From Euonymus europaeus (lineage: Eukaryota; Streptophyta; Magnoliopsida; Celastrales; Celastraceae), in contig OY756970.1 in the NCBI GenBank assembly GCA_963580455.1, forward strand, positions 434,001 to 498,000: DNA of 64,000 nt. The letters are read 5' to 3'. Position 1 is the first letter of the stretch. Each line of letters opens with the position of its first letter. Under the pieces are notes generated by a model. That model ran no database searches. It saw only the letters and a program-made list of their open reading frames with translations, and was not told the DNA's origin. Positions 1 to 12,802 of the stretch are shown in pieces. The translations under genes were made by a program, and so were the position numbers.

Positions 1-1557
1 TCAAGCTAAAAATCACCGAATTCAGAACTCGGAGTCAAGGGATATTCATAAAACCGTTTACGTAAAGAAACCAAATTTCGCGGCTAACTAGTTGAAACGA
101 GACCTACTAGCCACGAGTTCTGAAATCAAAATCCGAAATGACAGGATTGTAGAGCTCGAAAAGTAGTGTGAAATCAAGCTAAAAATCACCGATTTCAGAA
201 CTCGGAGTCAACGGATATTCATAAAACCGTGTACGTTAAGAAACCACATTTCGCGCCTAACCAGGTGAAACGAGACCTACTAGCCACGAGTTCTGAAATC
301 AAAATCCAAAACGCCAGGATTGTAGAGCTCGAAAAGTAGTCTTAAAACAAGATAAAAATCACCAAATTCAGATTTCGGAGTCAACGGATATTCATAAAAT
401 CGTTTACGTAAAGAAACCGTATTTCGCGGCTAACTAGGTGAAACGAGACCTACTAGCCACGAGTTCTGAAATCAAAATCCGAAATTCCAGGATTGTAGAG
501 CTCGAAAAGTAGTGTGAAATCAAGTGAAAAATAACCGAATTCAGAACTCTGAGTCAACGGATATTCATAAAACCGTTTACGTAAAGAAACTTTATTTCGC
601 GGCTAACTAGGTGAAACGAGACCTACTAGCCACGAGTTCTGAAATCAAAATCCGAAATGCCAGGAATGTAGAGCTCGTAAAGTAGTGTGAAATCAAGCTA
701 AAAATCACCGAATTCAGAACTCGGAGTCAACCGATATTCATAAAACTGTTTACGTAAAGAAACCCCATTTCGCGGCTAAGTAGGTGAAACGAGACCTACT
801 AGCCACGAGTTCTGAAATCAAAATCCGAAATGCCAGGATTGAAGAGCTCGAAAAGTAGTGTGAAATCAAGCTAAAAATCACCGAATTCAGAACTCGGAGT
901 CAACGGATATTCATAAAACCGTTTACGTAAAGAAACCACATTTCGCTGCTAACTAGGTGAAACAAGACCTACCAGCCACAAGTTCTGAAATCAAAATCCG
1001 AAATGCCAGGATTGAAGAGCTCGAAAAGTAGTGTGAAATCAAGCTAAAAATCACCGAATTCAGAACTCGGAGTCAACGGATATTCATAAAACCGTTTACG
1101 TAAAGAAACCACATTTCGCGGCTAACTAGGTGAAACGAGACCTACTAGCCACGAGTTATGAAATCAAAATCCGAAACACCAGGATTGTAGAGCTCAAAAA
1201 GTAGTGTGAAATCAAGTGAAAAATCACCGAATTCAGAACTCGGAGTCAACGGATATTCATAAAACCGTTTAGGTAAAGAAACCACATTTCGCGGCTAACT
1301 AGGTGAAACGAGACCTACTAGCCACGAGTTCTGAAATCAAAATCCGAAATGACAGGATTGTAGAGCTCGAAAAGTAGTGTGAAATCAAGCTAAAAATCAC
1401 CGAATTCAGAACTCTGAGTCAACGGATATTAATAAAACCGTTTACGTAAAGAAACCACATTTTGCGACTAACTAGGTGAAACGAGACCTACTAGCCACGA
1501 GTTCTGAAATCAAAATCCGAAACAACAGGATTGTAGAGCTCGAAAAGTAGTGTGAAA
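1..1557 (+). repeat. 9-mer higher-order repeat, reference copy (classes a-i)
   Basis: Nine distinguishable monomers in order. a: 'gtcaagggatattc', 'ctagttgaaac', 'gaaatgacagg'. b (174): 'ccgatttcag', 'gtgtacgttaag'. c (347): 'acaagataaaaatcacc', 'cagatttcgg'. d (520): 'tcaagtgaaaaataacc', 'aactttatttcg', 'ctcgtaaag'. e (693): 'gtcaaccgatattc', 'aaactgtttac'. f (866): 'cgctgctaac', 'acctaccagccacaag'. g (1039): 'gagttatgaaatc', 'acaccagg', 'ctcaaaaag'. h (1212): 'tcaagtgaaaaatcacc'. i (1385): 'ggatattaataaaacc', 'cgcgactaac', 'aacaacagg'. Class a then recurs at 1558, exactly 9 x 173 bp on. This unit is the reference against which the rest of the first 20 kb can be read. Confidence 0.9.
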
Positions 1558-2941
1558 TCAAGCTAAAAATCACCGAATTCAGAACTCGGAGTCAAGGGAT
1601 ATTCATAAAACCGTTTACGTAAAGAAACCACATTTCGCGGCTAACTAGTTGAAACGAGACCTACTAGCCACGAGTTCTGAAATCAAAATCCGAAATGACA
1701 GGATTGTAGAGCTCGAAAAGTAGTGTGAAATCAAGCTAAAAATCACCGATTTCAGAACTCGGAGTCAACGGATATTCATAAAACCGTGTACGTTAAGAAA
1801 CCACATTTCGCTGCTAACTAGGTGAAATGAGACCTACTAGCCACGAGTTCTGAAATCAAAATCCAAAACGCCAGGATTGTAGAGCTCGAAAAGTAGTCTT
1901 AAATCATGCTAAAAATCACCGAATTCAGAACTCGGAGTCAACGGATATTCATAAAGCCGTTTACGTAAAGAAACCCCATTTCGCGGCTAACTAGGTGAAA
2001 CGAGACCTACTAGCCACGAGTTCTGAAATCAAAATCCGAAATGCCAGGATTGTAGAACTCGAAAAGTAGTGTGAAATCAAGTGAAAAATAACCGAATTCA
2101 GAACTCTGAGTCAACGGATATTCATAAAACCGTTTACGTAAAGAAACTTTATTTCGCGGCTAACTAGGTGAAACGAGACCTACTAGCCACGAGTTCTGAA
2201 ATCAAAATCCGAAATGCCAGGAATGTAGAGCTCGTAAAGTAGTGTGAAATCAAGCTAAAAATCACCGAATTCAGAACTCGGAGTCAACCGATATTCATAA
2301 AACTGTTTACGTAAAGAAACCCCATTTCGCGGCTAACTAGGTGAAACGAGACCTACTAGCCACGAGTTCTGAAATCAAAATCCGAAATGCCAGGATTGAA
2401 GAGCTCGAAAGGTAGTGTGAAATTAAGCTAAAAATCACCGAATTCAGAACTCGGAGTCAACGGATATTCATAAAACCGTTTACGTAAAGAAACCACATTT
2501 CGCGGCTAACTAGGTGAAACGAGAACTACTAGCCACGAGTTATGAAATCAAAATCCGAAACACCAGGATTGTAGAGCTCAAAAAGTAGTGTGAAATCAAG
2601 TGAAAAATCACCGAATTCAGAACTCGGAGTCAACGGATATTCATAAAACCGTTTACGTAAAGAAACCACATTTCGCGGCTAACTAGGTGAAACGAGACCT
2701 ACTAGCCAAGAGTTCTGAAATCAAAATCCGAAATGACAGGATTGTAGAGCTCGAAAAGTAGTGTGAAATCAAGCTAAAAATCACCGAATTCAGAACTCTG
2801 AGTCAACGGATATTAATAAAACCGTTTACGTAAAGAAACCACATTTCGCGACTAACTAGGTGAAACGAGACCTACTAGCCACGAGTTCTGAAATCAAAAT
2901 CCGAAAGAACAGGATTGTAGAGCTCGAAAAGTAGTGTGAAA
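1558..2941 (+). repeat. 8-mer derivative of the 9-mer HOR (class f missing)
   Basis: The order is a b c' d e g h i. Class f ('cgctgctaac', 'acctaccagcc') is absent between e (2250) and g (2423), a clean loss of one monomer in register. The third monomer (1904) begins 'tcatgctaaaaatc' and carries 'aagccgtttacg', so it is not the c of the first unit but resembles class l of the later 14-mer. Length is 1384 bp = 8 x 173. Confidence 0.85.
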
Positions 2942-5900
2942 TCAAGCTAAAAATCACCGAATTCAGAACTCGGAGTCAAGGGATATTCATAAAACCGTTT
3001 ACGTAAAGAAACCACATTTCGCGGCCAACTAGTTGAAACGAGACCTACTAGCCACGAGTTCTGAAATCAAAATCCGAAATGACAGGATTGTAGAGCTCGA
3101 AAAGTAGTGTGAAATCAAGCTAAAAATCACCGATTTCAGAACTCGGAGTCAACGGATATTCATAAAACCGTGTACGTTAAGAAACCACATTTCGCGCCTA
3201 ACCAGGTGAAACGAGACCTACTAGCCACGAGTTCTGAAATCAAAATCCAAAATTCCAGGATTGTAGAGCTCGAAAAGTAGTCTTAAAACAAGATAAAAAT
3301 CACCAAATTCAGATTTCGGAGTCAACGGATATTCATAAAATCGTTTACGTAAAGAAACCGCATTTCGCGGCTAACTAGGTGAAACGAGACCTACTAGCCA
3401 CGAGTTCTGAAATCAAAATCCGAAATGCCAGGATTGTAGAGCTCGAAAAGTAGTGTGAAATCAAGTGAAAAATAACCGAATTCAGAACTCTGAGTCAACG
3501 GATATTCATAAAACCGTTTACGTAAAGAAACCCCATTTCGCTGCTAACTAGGTGAAACGAGACCTACTAGCCACATGTTCTGAAATCAAAATCCAAAACG
3601 CCAGGATTGAAGAGCTCGAAAAGTAGTGTGAAATCAAGCTAAAAATCACCGAATTCAGAAATCGGAGTCAACGGATATTCATAAAACCGTTTACGTAAAG
3701 AAACCCCATTTTGCGGCTAACTAGTTGAAACGAGACCTACTAGCCACGAGTTCTGAAATCAAAATCCGAAATGCCAGGATTGAAGAGCTCGAAAAGTAGT
3801 GTGAAATTAAGCTAAAAATCACCGAATTCAGAACTCTGAGTCAACGGATATTAATAAAACCGTTTACGTAAAGAAACCACATTTCGCGACTAACTAGGTG
3901 AAACGAGACCTACTAGCCACGAGTTCTGAAATCAAAATCCGAAACAACAGGATTGTAGAGCTCGAAAAGTAGTGTGAAATCAAGCTAAAAATCACCGAAT
4001 TCAGAACTCGGAGTCAAGGGATATTCATAAAACCGTTTACGTAAAGAAACCACATTTCGCGGCTAACTAGTTGAAACGAGACCTACTAGCCACGAGTTCT
4101 GAAATCAAAATCCGAAATGACAGGATTGTAGAGCTCGAAAAGTAGTGTGAAATCAAGCTAAAAATCACCGATTTCAGAACTCGGAGTCAACGGATATTCA
4201 TAAAACCGTGTACGTTAAGAAACCACATTTCGCGCCTAACCAGGTGAAACGAGACCTACTAGCCACGAGTTCTGAAATCAAAATCCAAAATGCCAGGATT
4301 GTAGAGCTCGAAAAGTAGTCTTAAAACAAGATAAAAATCACCAAATTCAGATTTCGGAGTCAACGGATATTCATAAAATCGTTTACGTAAAGAAACCGCA
4401 TTTCGCGGCTAACTAGGTGAAACGAGACCTACTAGCCACGAGTTCTGAAATCAAAATCCGAAATGCCAGGATTGTAGAGCTCGAAAAGTAGTGTGAAATC
4501 AAGTGAAAAATAACCGAATTCAGAACTCTGAGTCAACGGATATTCATAAAACCGTTTACGTAAAGAAACCCCATTTCGCTGCTAACTAGGTGAAACGAGA
4601 CCTACTAGCCACATGTTCTGAAATCAAAATCCAAAACGCCAGGATTGAAGAGCTCGAAAAGTAGTGTGAAATCAAGCTAAAAATCACCGAATTCAGAAAT
4701 CGGAGTCAACGGATATTCATAAAACCGTTTACGTAAAGAAACCACATTTCGCGGCTAACTAGGTGAAACAAGACCTACTAGCCACGAGTTATGAAATCAA
4801 AATCCGAAACACCAGGATTGTAGAGCTCAAAAAGTAGTGTGAAATCAAGCGAAAAATCACCGAATTCAGAACTCGGAGTCAACGGATATTCATAAAACCG
4901 TTTACGTAAAGAAATCACATTTCGCGGCTAACTAGGTGAAACGAGACCTACTAGCCACGAGTTCTGAAATCAAAATCCGAAATGCCAGGATTGTAGAGCT
5001 CGAAAAGTAGTGTGAAATCAAGCTAAAAATCACCGAATTCAGAACTCTGAGTCAACGGATATTAATAAAACCGTTTACGTAAAGAAACCACATTTCGCGA
5101 CTAACTAGGTGAAACAAGACCTACTAGCCACGAGTTCTGAAATCAAAATCCGAAACAACAGGATTGTAGAGCTCGAAAAGTAGTGTGAAATCAAGCTAAA
5201 AATCACCGAATTTAGAACTCGGAGTCAAGGGATATTCGTAAAACCGTTTACGTAAAGAAACCACATTTCGCGGCTAACTAGTTGAAACGAGACCTACTAT
5301 CCACGAGTTCTGAAATCAAAATCCGAAATGACAGGATTGTAGAGCTCGAAAAGTAGTGTAAAATCAAGATAAAAATCACCAAATTCAGATTTCGGAGTCA
5401 ACGGATATTCATAAAATCGTTTACGTAAAGAAACCGCATTTCGCGGCTAACTAGGTGAAACGAGACCTACTAGCCACGAGTTCTGAAATCAAAATCCAAA
5501 ATGCCAGGATTGTAGAGCTCGAAAAGTAGTGTGAAATCAAGTGAAAAATAACCGAATTCAGAACTCTGAGTCAACGGATATTCATAAAACCGTTTACGTA
5601 AAGAAACTTTATTTCGCGGCTAACTAGGTGAAACGAGACCTACTAGCCACGAGTTCTGAAATCAAAATCCGAAATGCCAGGAATGTAGAGCTCGTAAAGT
5701 AGTGTGAAATCAAGCTAAAAATCATCGAATTCAGAACTCGGAGTCAACCGATATTCATAAAACTGTTTACGTAAAGAAACCTCATTTCGCGGCTAACTAG
5801 GTGAAACGAGACCTACTAGCCACGAGTTCTGAAATCAAAATCCGAAATGCCAGGATTGAAGAGCTCAAAAAGTAGTGTGAAATCAAGCTAAAAATCACCG

Positions 5901-6401
5901 AATTCAGAACTCGGAGTCAACGGATATTCATAAAACCGTTTACGTAAAGAAACCACATTTCGCTGCTAACTAGGAGAAACGAGACCTACCAGCCACAAGT
6001 TCTGAAATCAAAATCCGAAACGACAGGATTGAAGAGCTCGAAAAGTAGTGTGAAATCAAGCTAAAAATCACCGAATTCAGAACTCGGAGTCAACGGATAT
6101 TCATAAAACCGTTTACGTAAAGAAACCACATTTCGCGGCTAACTAGGTGAAACGAGACCTACTAGCCACGACTAATGAAATCAAAATCCGAAACACCAGG
6201 ATTGTAGAGCTCAAAAAGTAGTGTGAAATCAAGCGAAAAATCACCGAATTCAGAACTCGGAGTCAACGGATATTCATAAAACCGTTTACGTAAAGAAACC
6301 ACATTTCGCGGCTAACTAGGCGAAACGAGACCTACTAGCCACGAGTTCTGAAATCAAAATCCGAAATGCCAGGATTGTAGAGCTCGAAAAGTAGTGTGAA
6401 A
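2942..6401 (+). repeat. 22-monomer segmental repeat, copy 1 (20 matching monomers)
   Basis: Twenty monomers are matched in order by those at 6748-10207, offset 3806 bp = 22 x 173. Inside are a 6-mer (a b c d' j i, from 2942), a 7-mer (a b c d' j' h i, from 3980) and a longer run (a c d e f g h, from 5191). Class d' (3461, 4499) starts like d ('tcaagtgaaaaataacc') but ends like an f/k type ('cgctgctaac', 'ccacatgttctg'), so it is a hybrid. Class j has 'cagaaatcgg'. Shared private variants such as 'gaatttagaactcgg' (5191 and 8997) and 'gggatattcgtaaaacc' confirm the duplication. Differences between copies are few, for example 'ccattttgcgg' against 'ccatttcgcgg' in j. Confidence 0.88.
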
Positions 6402-6747
6402 TCAAGCTAAAAATCACCGAATTCAGAACTCGGAGTCAAGGGATATTCATAAAAACGTTTACGTAAAGAAACCACATTTCGCGGCTAACTAGGTGAAACG
6501 AGACCTACTAGCCACGAGTTTTGAAATCAAAATCCGAAACAACAGGATTGTAGAGCTCGAAAAGTAGTGTGAAATCAAGCTAAAAATCACCGAATTCAGA
6601 ACTCGGAGTCAAGGGATATTCATAAAACCGTTTACGTAAAGAAACCACATTTCGCGACTAACTAGGTGAAACGAGACCTACTAGCCACGAGTTCTGAAAT
6701 CAAAATCCGAAACAACAGGATTGTAGAGCTCGAAAAGTAGTGTGAAA
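6402..6747 (+). repeat. Tandem pair of a/i hybrid monomers
   Basis: Two successive monomers (6402 and 6575) have the class-a left part ('gtcaagggatattc') joined to class-i right-part markers ('aacaacagg'; 'cgcgactaac' in the second). The first also has 'aaaaacgtttacg' and 'gttttgaaatc'. They sit at the seam between the two 22-monomer copies; at the matching place in the other copy stand a normal i (10208) and a class-k monomer (10381). This fits crossover between a and i monomers in register, followed by tandem duplication. Confidence 0.7.
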
Positions 6748-9700
6748 TCAAGCTAAAAATCACCGAATTCAGAACTCGGAGTCAAGGGATATTCATAAAA
6801 CCGTTTACGTAAAGAAACCACATTTCGCGGCTAACTAGTTGAAACGAGACCTACTAGCCACGAGTTCTGAAATCAAAATCCGAAATGACAGGATTGTAGA
6901 GCTCGAAAAGTAGTGTGAAATCAAGCTAAAAATCACCGATTTCAGAACTCGGAGTCAACGGATATTCATAAAACCGTGTACGTTAAGAAACCACATTTCG
7001 CGCCTAACCAGGTGAAACGAGACCTACTAGCCACGAGTTCTGAAATCAAAATCCAAAATGCCAGGATTGTAGAGCTCGAAAAGTAGTCTTAAAACAAGAT
7101 AAAAATCACCAAATTCAGATTTCGGAGTCAACGGATATTCATAAAATCGTTTACGTAAAGAAACCGCATTTCGCGGCTAACTAGGTGAAACGAGACCTAC
7201 TAGCCACGAGTTCTGAAATCAAAATCCGAAATGCCAGGATTGTAGAGCTCGAAAAGTAGTGTGAAATCAAGTGAAAAATAACCGAATTCAGAACTCTGAG
7301 TCAACGGATATTCATAAAACCGTTTACGTAAAGAAACCCCATTTCGCTGCTAACTAGGTGAAACGAGACCTACTAGCCACATGTTCTGAAATCAAAATCC
7401 AAAACGCCAGGATTGAAGAGCTCGAAAAGTAGTGTGAAATCAAGCTAAAAATCACCGAATTCAGAAATCGGAGTCAACGGATATTCATAAAACCGTTTAC
7501 GTAAAGAAACCCCATTTCGCGGCTAACTAGTTGAAACGAGACCTACTAGCCACGAGTTCTGAAATCAAAATCCGAAATGCCAGGATTGAAGAGCTCGAAA
7601 AGTAGTGTGAAATTAAGCTAAAAATCACCGAATTCAGAACTCTGAGTCAACGGATATTAATAAAACCGTTTACGTAAAGAAACCACATTTCGCGACTAAC
7701 TAGGTGAAACGAGACCTACTAGCCACGAGTTCTGAAATCAAAATCCGAAACAACAGGATTGTAGAGCTCGAAAAGTAGTGTGAAATCAAGCTAAAAATCA
7801 CCGAATTCAGAACTCGGAGTCAAGGGATATTCATAAAACCGTTTACGTAAAGAAACCACATTTCGCGGCTAACTAGTTGAAACGAGACCTACTAGCCACG
7901 AGTTCTGAAATCAAAATCCGAAATGACAGGATTGTAGAGCTCGAAAAGTAGTGTGAAATCAAGCTAAAAATCACCGATTTCAGAACTCGGAGTCAACGGA
8001 TATTCATAAAACCGTGTACGTTAAGAAACCACATTTCGCGCCTAACCAGGTGAAACGAGACCTACTAGCCACGAGTTCTGAAATCAAAATCCAAAATGCC
8101 AGGATTGTAGAGCTCGAAAAGTAGTCTTAAAACAAGATAAAAATCACCAAATTCAGATTTCGGAGTCAACGGATATTCATAAAATCGTTTACGTAAAGAA
8201 ACCGCATTTCGCGGCTAACTAGGTGAAACGAGACCTACTAGCCACGAGTTCTGAAATCAAAATCCGAAATGCCAGGATTGTAGAGCTCGAAAAGTAGTGT
8301 GAAATCAAGTGAAAAATAACCGAATTCAGAACTCTGAGTCAACGGATATTCATAAAACCGTTTACGTAAAGAAACCCCATTTCGCTGCTAACTAGGTGAA
8401 ACGAGACCTACTAGCCACATGTTCTGAAATCAAAATCCAAAACGCCAGGATTGAAGAGCTCGAAAAGTAGTGTGAAATCAAGCTAAAAATCACCGAATTC
8501 AGAAATCGGAGTCAACGGATATTCATAAAACCGTTTACGTAAAGAAACCACATTTCGCGGCTAACTAGGTGAAACAAGACCTACTAGCCACGAGTTATGA
8601 AATCAAAATCCGAAACACCAGGATTGTAGAGCTCAAAAAGTAGTGTGAAATCAAGCGAAAAATCACCGAATTCAGAACTCGGAGTCAACGGATATTCATA
8701 AAACCGTTTACGTAAAGAAATCACATTTCGCGGCTAACTAGGTGAAACGAGACCTACTAGCCACGAGTTCTGAAATCAAAATCCGAAATGCCAGGATTGT
8801 AGAGCTCGAAAAGTAGTGTGAAATCAAGCTAAAAATCACCGAATTCAGAACTCTGAGTCAACGGATATTAATAAAACCGTTTACGTAAAGAAACCACATT
8901 TCGCGACTAACTAGGTGAAACGAGACCTACTAGCCACGAGTTCTGAAATCAAAATCCGAAACAACAGGATTGTAGAGCTCGAAAAGTAGTGTGAAATCAA
9001 GCTAAAAATCACCGAATTTAGAACTCGGAGTCAAGGGATATTCGTAAAACCGTTTACGTAAAGAAACCACATTTCGCGGCTAACTAGTTGAAACGAGACC
9101 TACTATCCACGAGTTCTGAAATCAAAATCCGAAATGACAGGATTGTAGAGCTCGAAAAGTAGTGTAAAATCAAGATAAAAATCACCAAATTCAGATTTCG
9201 GAGTCAACGGATATTCATAAAATCGTTTACGTAAAGAAACCGCATTTCGCGGCTAACTAGGTGAAACGAGACCTACTAGCCACGAGTTCTGAAATCAAAA
9301 TCCGAAATGCCAGGATTGTAGAGCTCGAAAAGTAGTGTGAAATCAAGTGAAAAATAACCGAATTAAGAACTCTGAGTCAACGGATATTCATAAAACCGTT
9401 TACGTAAAGAAACTTTATTTCGCGGCTAACTAGGTGAAACGAGACCTACTAGCCACGAGTTCTGAAATCAAAATCCGAAATGCCAGGAATGTAGAGCTCG
9501 TAAAGTAGTGTGAAATCAAGCTAAAAATCATCGAATTCAGAACTCGGAGTCAACCGATATTCATAAAACTGTTTACGTAAAGAAACCTCATTTCGCGGCT
9601 AACTAGGTGAAACGAGACCTACTAGCCACGAGTTCTGAAATCAAAATCCGAAATGCCAGGATTGAAGAGCTCAAAAAGTAGTGTGAAATCAAGCTAAAAA

Positions 9701-10207
9701 TCACCGAATTCAGAACTCGGAGTCAACGGATATTCATAAAACCGTTTACGTAAAGAAACCACATTTCGCTGCTAACTAGGAGAAACGAGACCTACCAGCC
9801 ACAAGTTCTGAAATCAAAATCCGAAACGACAGGATTGAAGAGCTCGAAAAGTAGTGTGAAATCAAGCTAAAAATCACCGAATTCAGAACTCGGAGTCAAC
9901 GGATATTCATAAAACCGTTTACGTAAAGAAACCACATTTCGCGGCTAACTAGGTGAAACGAGACCTACTAGCCACGACTAATGAAATCAAAATCCGAAAC
10001 ACCAGGATTGTAGAGCTCAAAAAGTAGTGTGAAATCAAGCGAAAAATCACCGAATTCAGAACTCGGAGTCAACGGATATTCATAAAACCGTTTACGTAAA
10101 GAAACCACATTTCGCGGCTAACTAGGCGAAACGAGACCTACTAGGCACGAGTTCTGAAATCAAAATCCGAAATGCCAGGATTGTAGAGCTCGAAAAGTAG
10201 TGTGAAA
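6748..10207 (+). repeat. 22-monomer segmental repeat, copy 2
   Basis: Monomer-by-monomer match to 2942-6401 at an offset of 3806 bp: a b c d' j i, a b c d' j' h i, a c d e f g h. Private differences are single bases, for example 'gaattaagaactc' at 9343 and 'ctaggcacgag' in the class-h monomer starting at 10035. The match ends with that monomer. A class-i monomer at 10208-10380 then leads into the 14-mer HOR. Confidence 0.88.
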
Positions 10208-10380
10208 TCAAGCTAAAAATCACCGAATTCAGAACTCTGAGTCAACGGATATTAATAAAACCGTTTACGTAAAGAAACCACATTTCGCGACTAACTAGGT
10301 GAAACGAGACCTACTAGCCACGAGTTCTGAAATAAAAATCCGAAACAACAGGATTGTAGAGCTCGAAAAGTAGTGTGAAA

Positions 10381-12802
10381 TCAAGCTAAAAATCACCGAA
10401 TTCAGAACTCGGAGTCAACGGATATTCATAAAACCGTTTACGTAAAGAAACCCCATTTCGCTGCTAACTAGGTGAAACGAGACCTACTAGCCACATGTTC
10501 TGAAATCAAAATCCAAAACGCCAGGATTGTAGAGCTCGAAAAGTAGTGTGAAATCATGCTAAAAATCACCGAATTCAGAACTCGGAGTCAACGGATATTC
10601 ATAAAGCCGTTTACGTAAAGAAACCCCATTTCGCGGCTAACTAGTTGAAATGAGACCTACTAGCCACGAGTTCTGAAATCAAAATCCGAAATGGCAGGAT
10701 TGTAGAGCTCGAAAAGTAGTGTGAAATCAAGCTAAAAATCACCGAATTCAGAACTCGGAGTCAACGGATATTCATAAAACCGTTTACGTAAAGAAACCCC
10801 ATTTCGCTGCTAACTAGGTGAAACGAGACCTACTAGCCACATGTTCTGAAATCAAAATCCAAAACGCCAGGATTGAAGAGCTCGAAAAGTAGTGTGAAAT
10901 CAAGCTAAAAATCACCGAATTCAGAAATCGGAGTCAACGGATATTCATAAAACCGTTTACGTAAAGAAACCACATTTCGCGGCTAACTAGGTGAAACAAG
11001 ACCTACTAGCCACGAGTTATGAAATCAAAATCCGAAACACCAGGATTGTAGAGCTCAAAAAGTAGTGTGAAATCAAGCGAAAAATCACCGAATTCAGAAC
11101 TCGGAGTCAACCGATATTCATAAAACCGTTTACGTAAAGAAATCACATTTCGCGGCTAACTAGGTGAAACGAGACCTACTAGCCACGAGTTCTGAAATCA
11201 AAATCCGAAATGCCAGGATTGTAGAGCTCGAAAAGTAGTGTGAAATCAAGCTAAAAATCACCGAATTCATAACTCTGAGTCAACGGATATTAATAAAACC
11301 GTTTACGTAAAGAAACCACATTTCGCGACTAACTAGGTGAAACGAGACCTACTAGCCACGAGTTCTGAAATCAAAATCCGAAACAACAGGATTGTAGAGC
11401 TCGAAAAGTAGTGTGAAATCAAGCTAAAAATCACCGAATTCAGAACTCGGAGTCAAGGGATATTCGTAAAACCGTTTACGTAAAGAAACCACATTTCGCG
11501 GCTAACTAGTTGAAACGAGACCTACTAGCCACGAGTTCTGAAATCAAAATCCGAAATGACAGGATTGTGGAGCTCGAAAAGTAGTGTAAAATCAAGATAA
11601 AAATCACCAAATTCAGATTTCGGAGTCAACGGATATTCATAAAATCGTTTACGTAAAGAAACCGCATTTCGCGGCTAACTAGGTGAAACGAGACCTACTA
11701 GCCACGAGTTCTGAAATCAAAATCCGAAATGCCAGGATTGTAGAGCTCGAAAAGTAGTGTGAAATCAAGTGAAAAATAACCGAATTCAGAACTCTGAGTC
11801 AACGGATATTCATAAAACCGTTTACGTAAAGAAACTTTATTTCGCGGCTAACTAGGTGAAACGAGACCTACTAGCCACGAGTTCTGAAATCAAAATCCGA
11901 AATGCCAGGAATGTAGAGCTCGTAAAGTAGTGTGAAATCAAGCTAAAAATCATCGAATTCAGAACTCGGAGTCAACCGATATTCATAAAACTGTTTACGT
12001 AAAGAAACCTCATTTCGCGGCTAACTAGGTGAAACGAGACCTACTAGCCACGAGTTCTGAAATCAAAATCCGAAATGCCAGGATTGAAGAGCTCAAAAAG
12101 TAGTGTGAAATCAAGCCAAAAATCACCGAATTCAGAACTCGGAGTCAACGGATATTCATAAAACCGTTTACGTAAAGAAACCACATTTCGCTGCTAACTA
12201 GGAGAAACGAGACCTACCAGCCACAAGTTCTGAAATCAAAATCCGAAACGACAGGATTGAAGAGCTCGAAAAGTAGTGTGAAATCAAGCTAAAAATCACC
12301 GAATTCAGAACTCGGAGTCAACGGATATTCATAAAACCGTTTACGTAAAGAAACCACATTTCGCGGCTAACTAGGTGAAACGAGACCTACTAGCCACGAC
12401 TAATGAAATCAAAATCCGAAACACCAGGATTGTAGAGCTCAAAAAGTAGTGTGAAATCAAGCGAAAAATCACCGAATTCAGAACTCGGAGTCAACGGATA
12501 TTCATAAAACCGTTTACGTAAAGAAACCACATTTCGCGGCTAACTAGGCGAAACGAGACCTACTAGCCACGAGTTCTGAAATCAAAATCCGAAATGCCAG
12601 GATTGTAGAGCTCGAAAAGTAGTGTGAAATCAAGCTAAAAATCACCGAATTCAGAACTCTGAGTCAACGGATATTAATAAAACCGTTTACGTAAAGAAAC
12701 CACATTTCGCGACTAACTAGGTGAAACGAGACCTACTAGCCACGAGTTCTGAAATAAAAATCCGAAACAACAGGATTGTAGAGCTCGAAAAGTAGTGTGA
12801 AA
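10381..12802 (+). repeat. 14-mer HOR (2422 bp), copy 1
   Basis: The order is k l k2 j' h i followed by a c d e f g h i. Thus a 6-mer module is fused to an 8-mer form of the older HOR lacking b. Markers: k has 'cgctgctaac' plus 'ccacatgttctg'; l (10554) starts 'tcatgctaaaaatc' and has 'aaagccgtttacg' and 'gaaatggcagg'; k2 (10727) has 'gattgaagagctc'; i of the 6-mer (11246) has 'gaattcataactctg'; a (11419) has 'gattgtggagctc'. Every marker recurs exactly 2422 bp later where present. The class-i marker 'ttaataaaacc' confirms the 6 + 8 spacing (10252, 11290, 12674). Confidence 0.9.
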
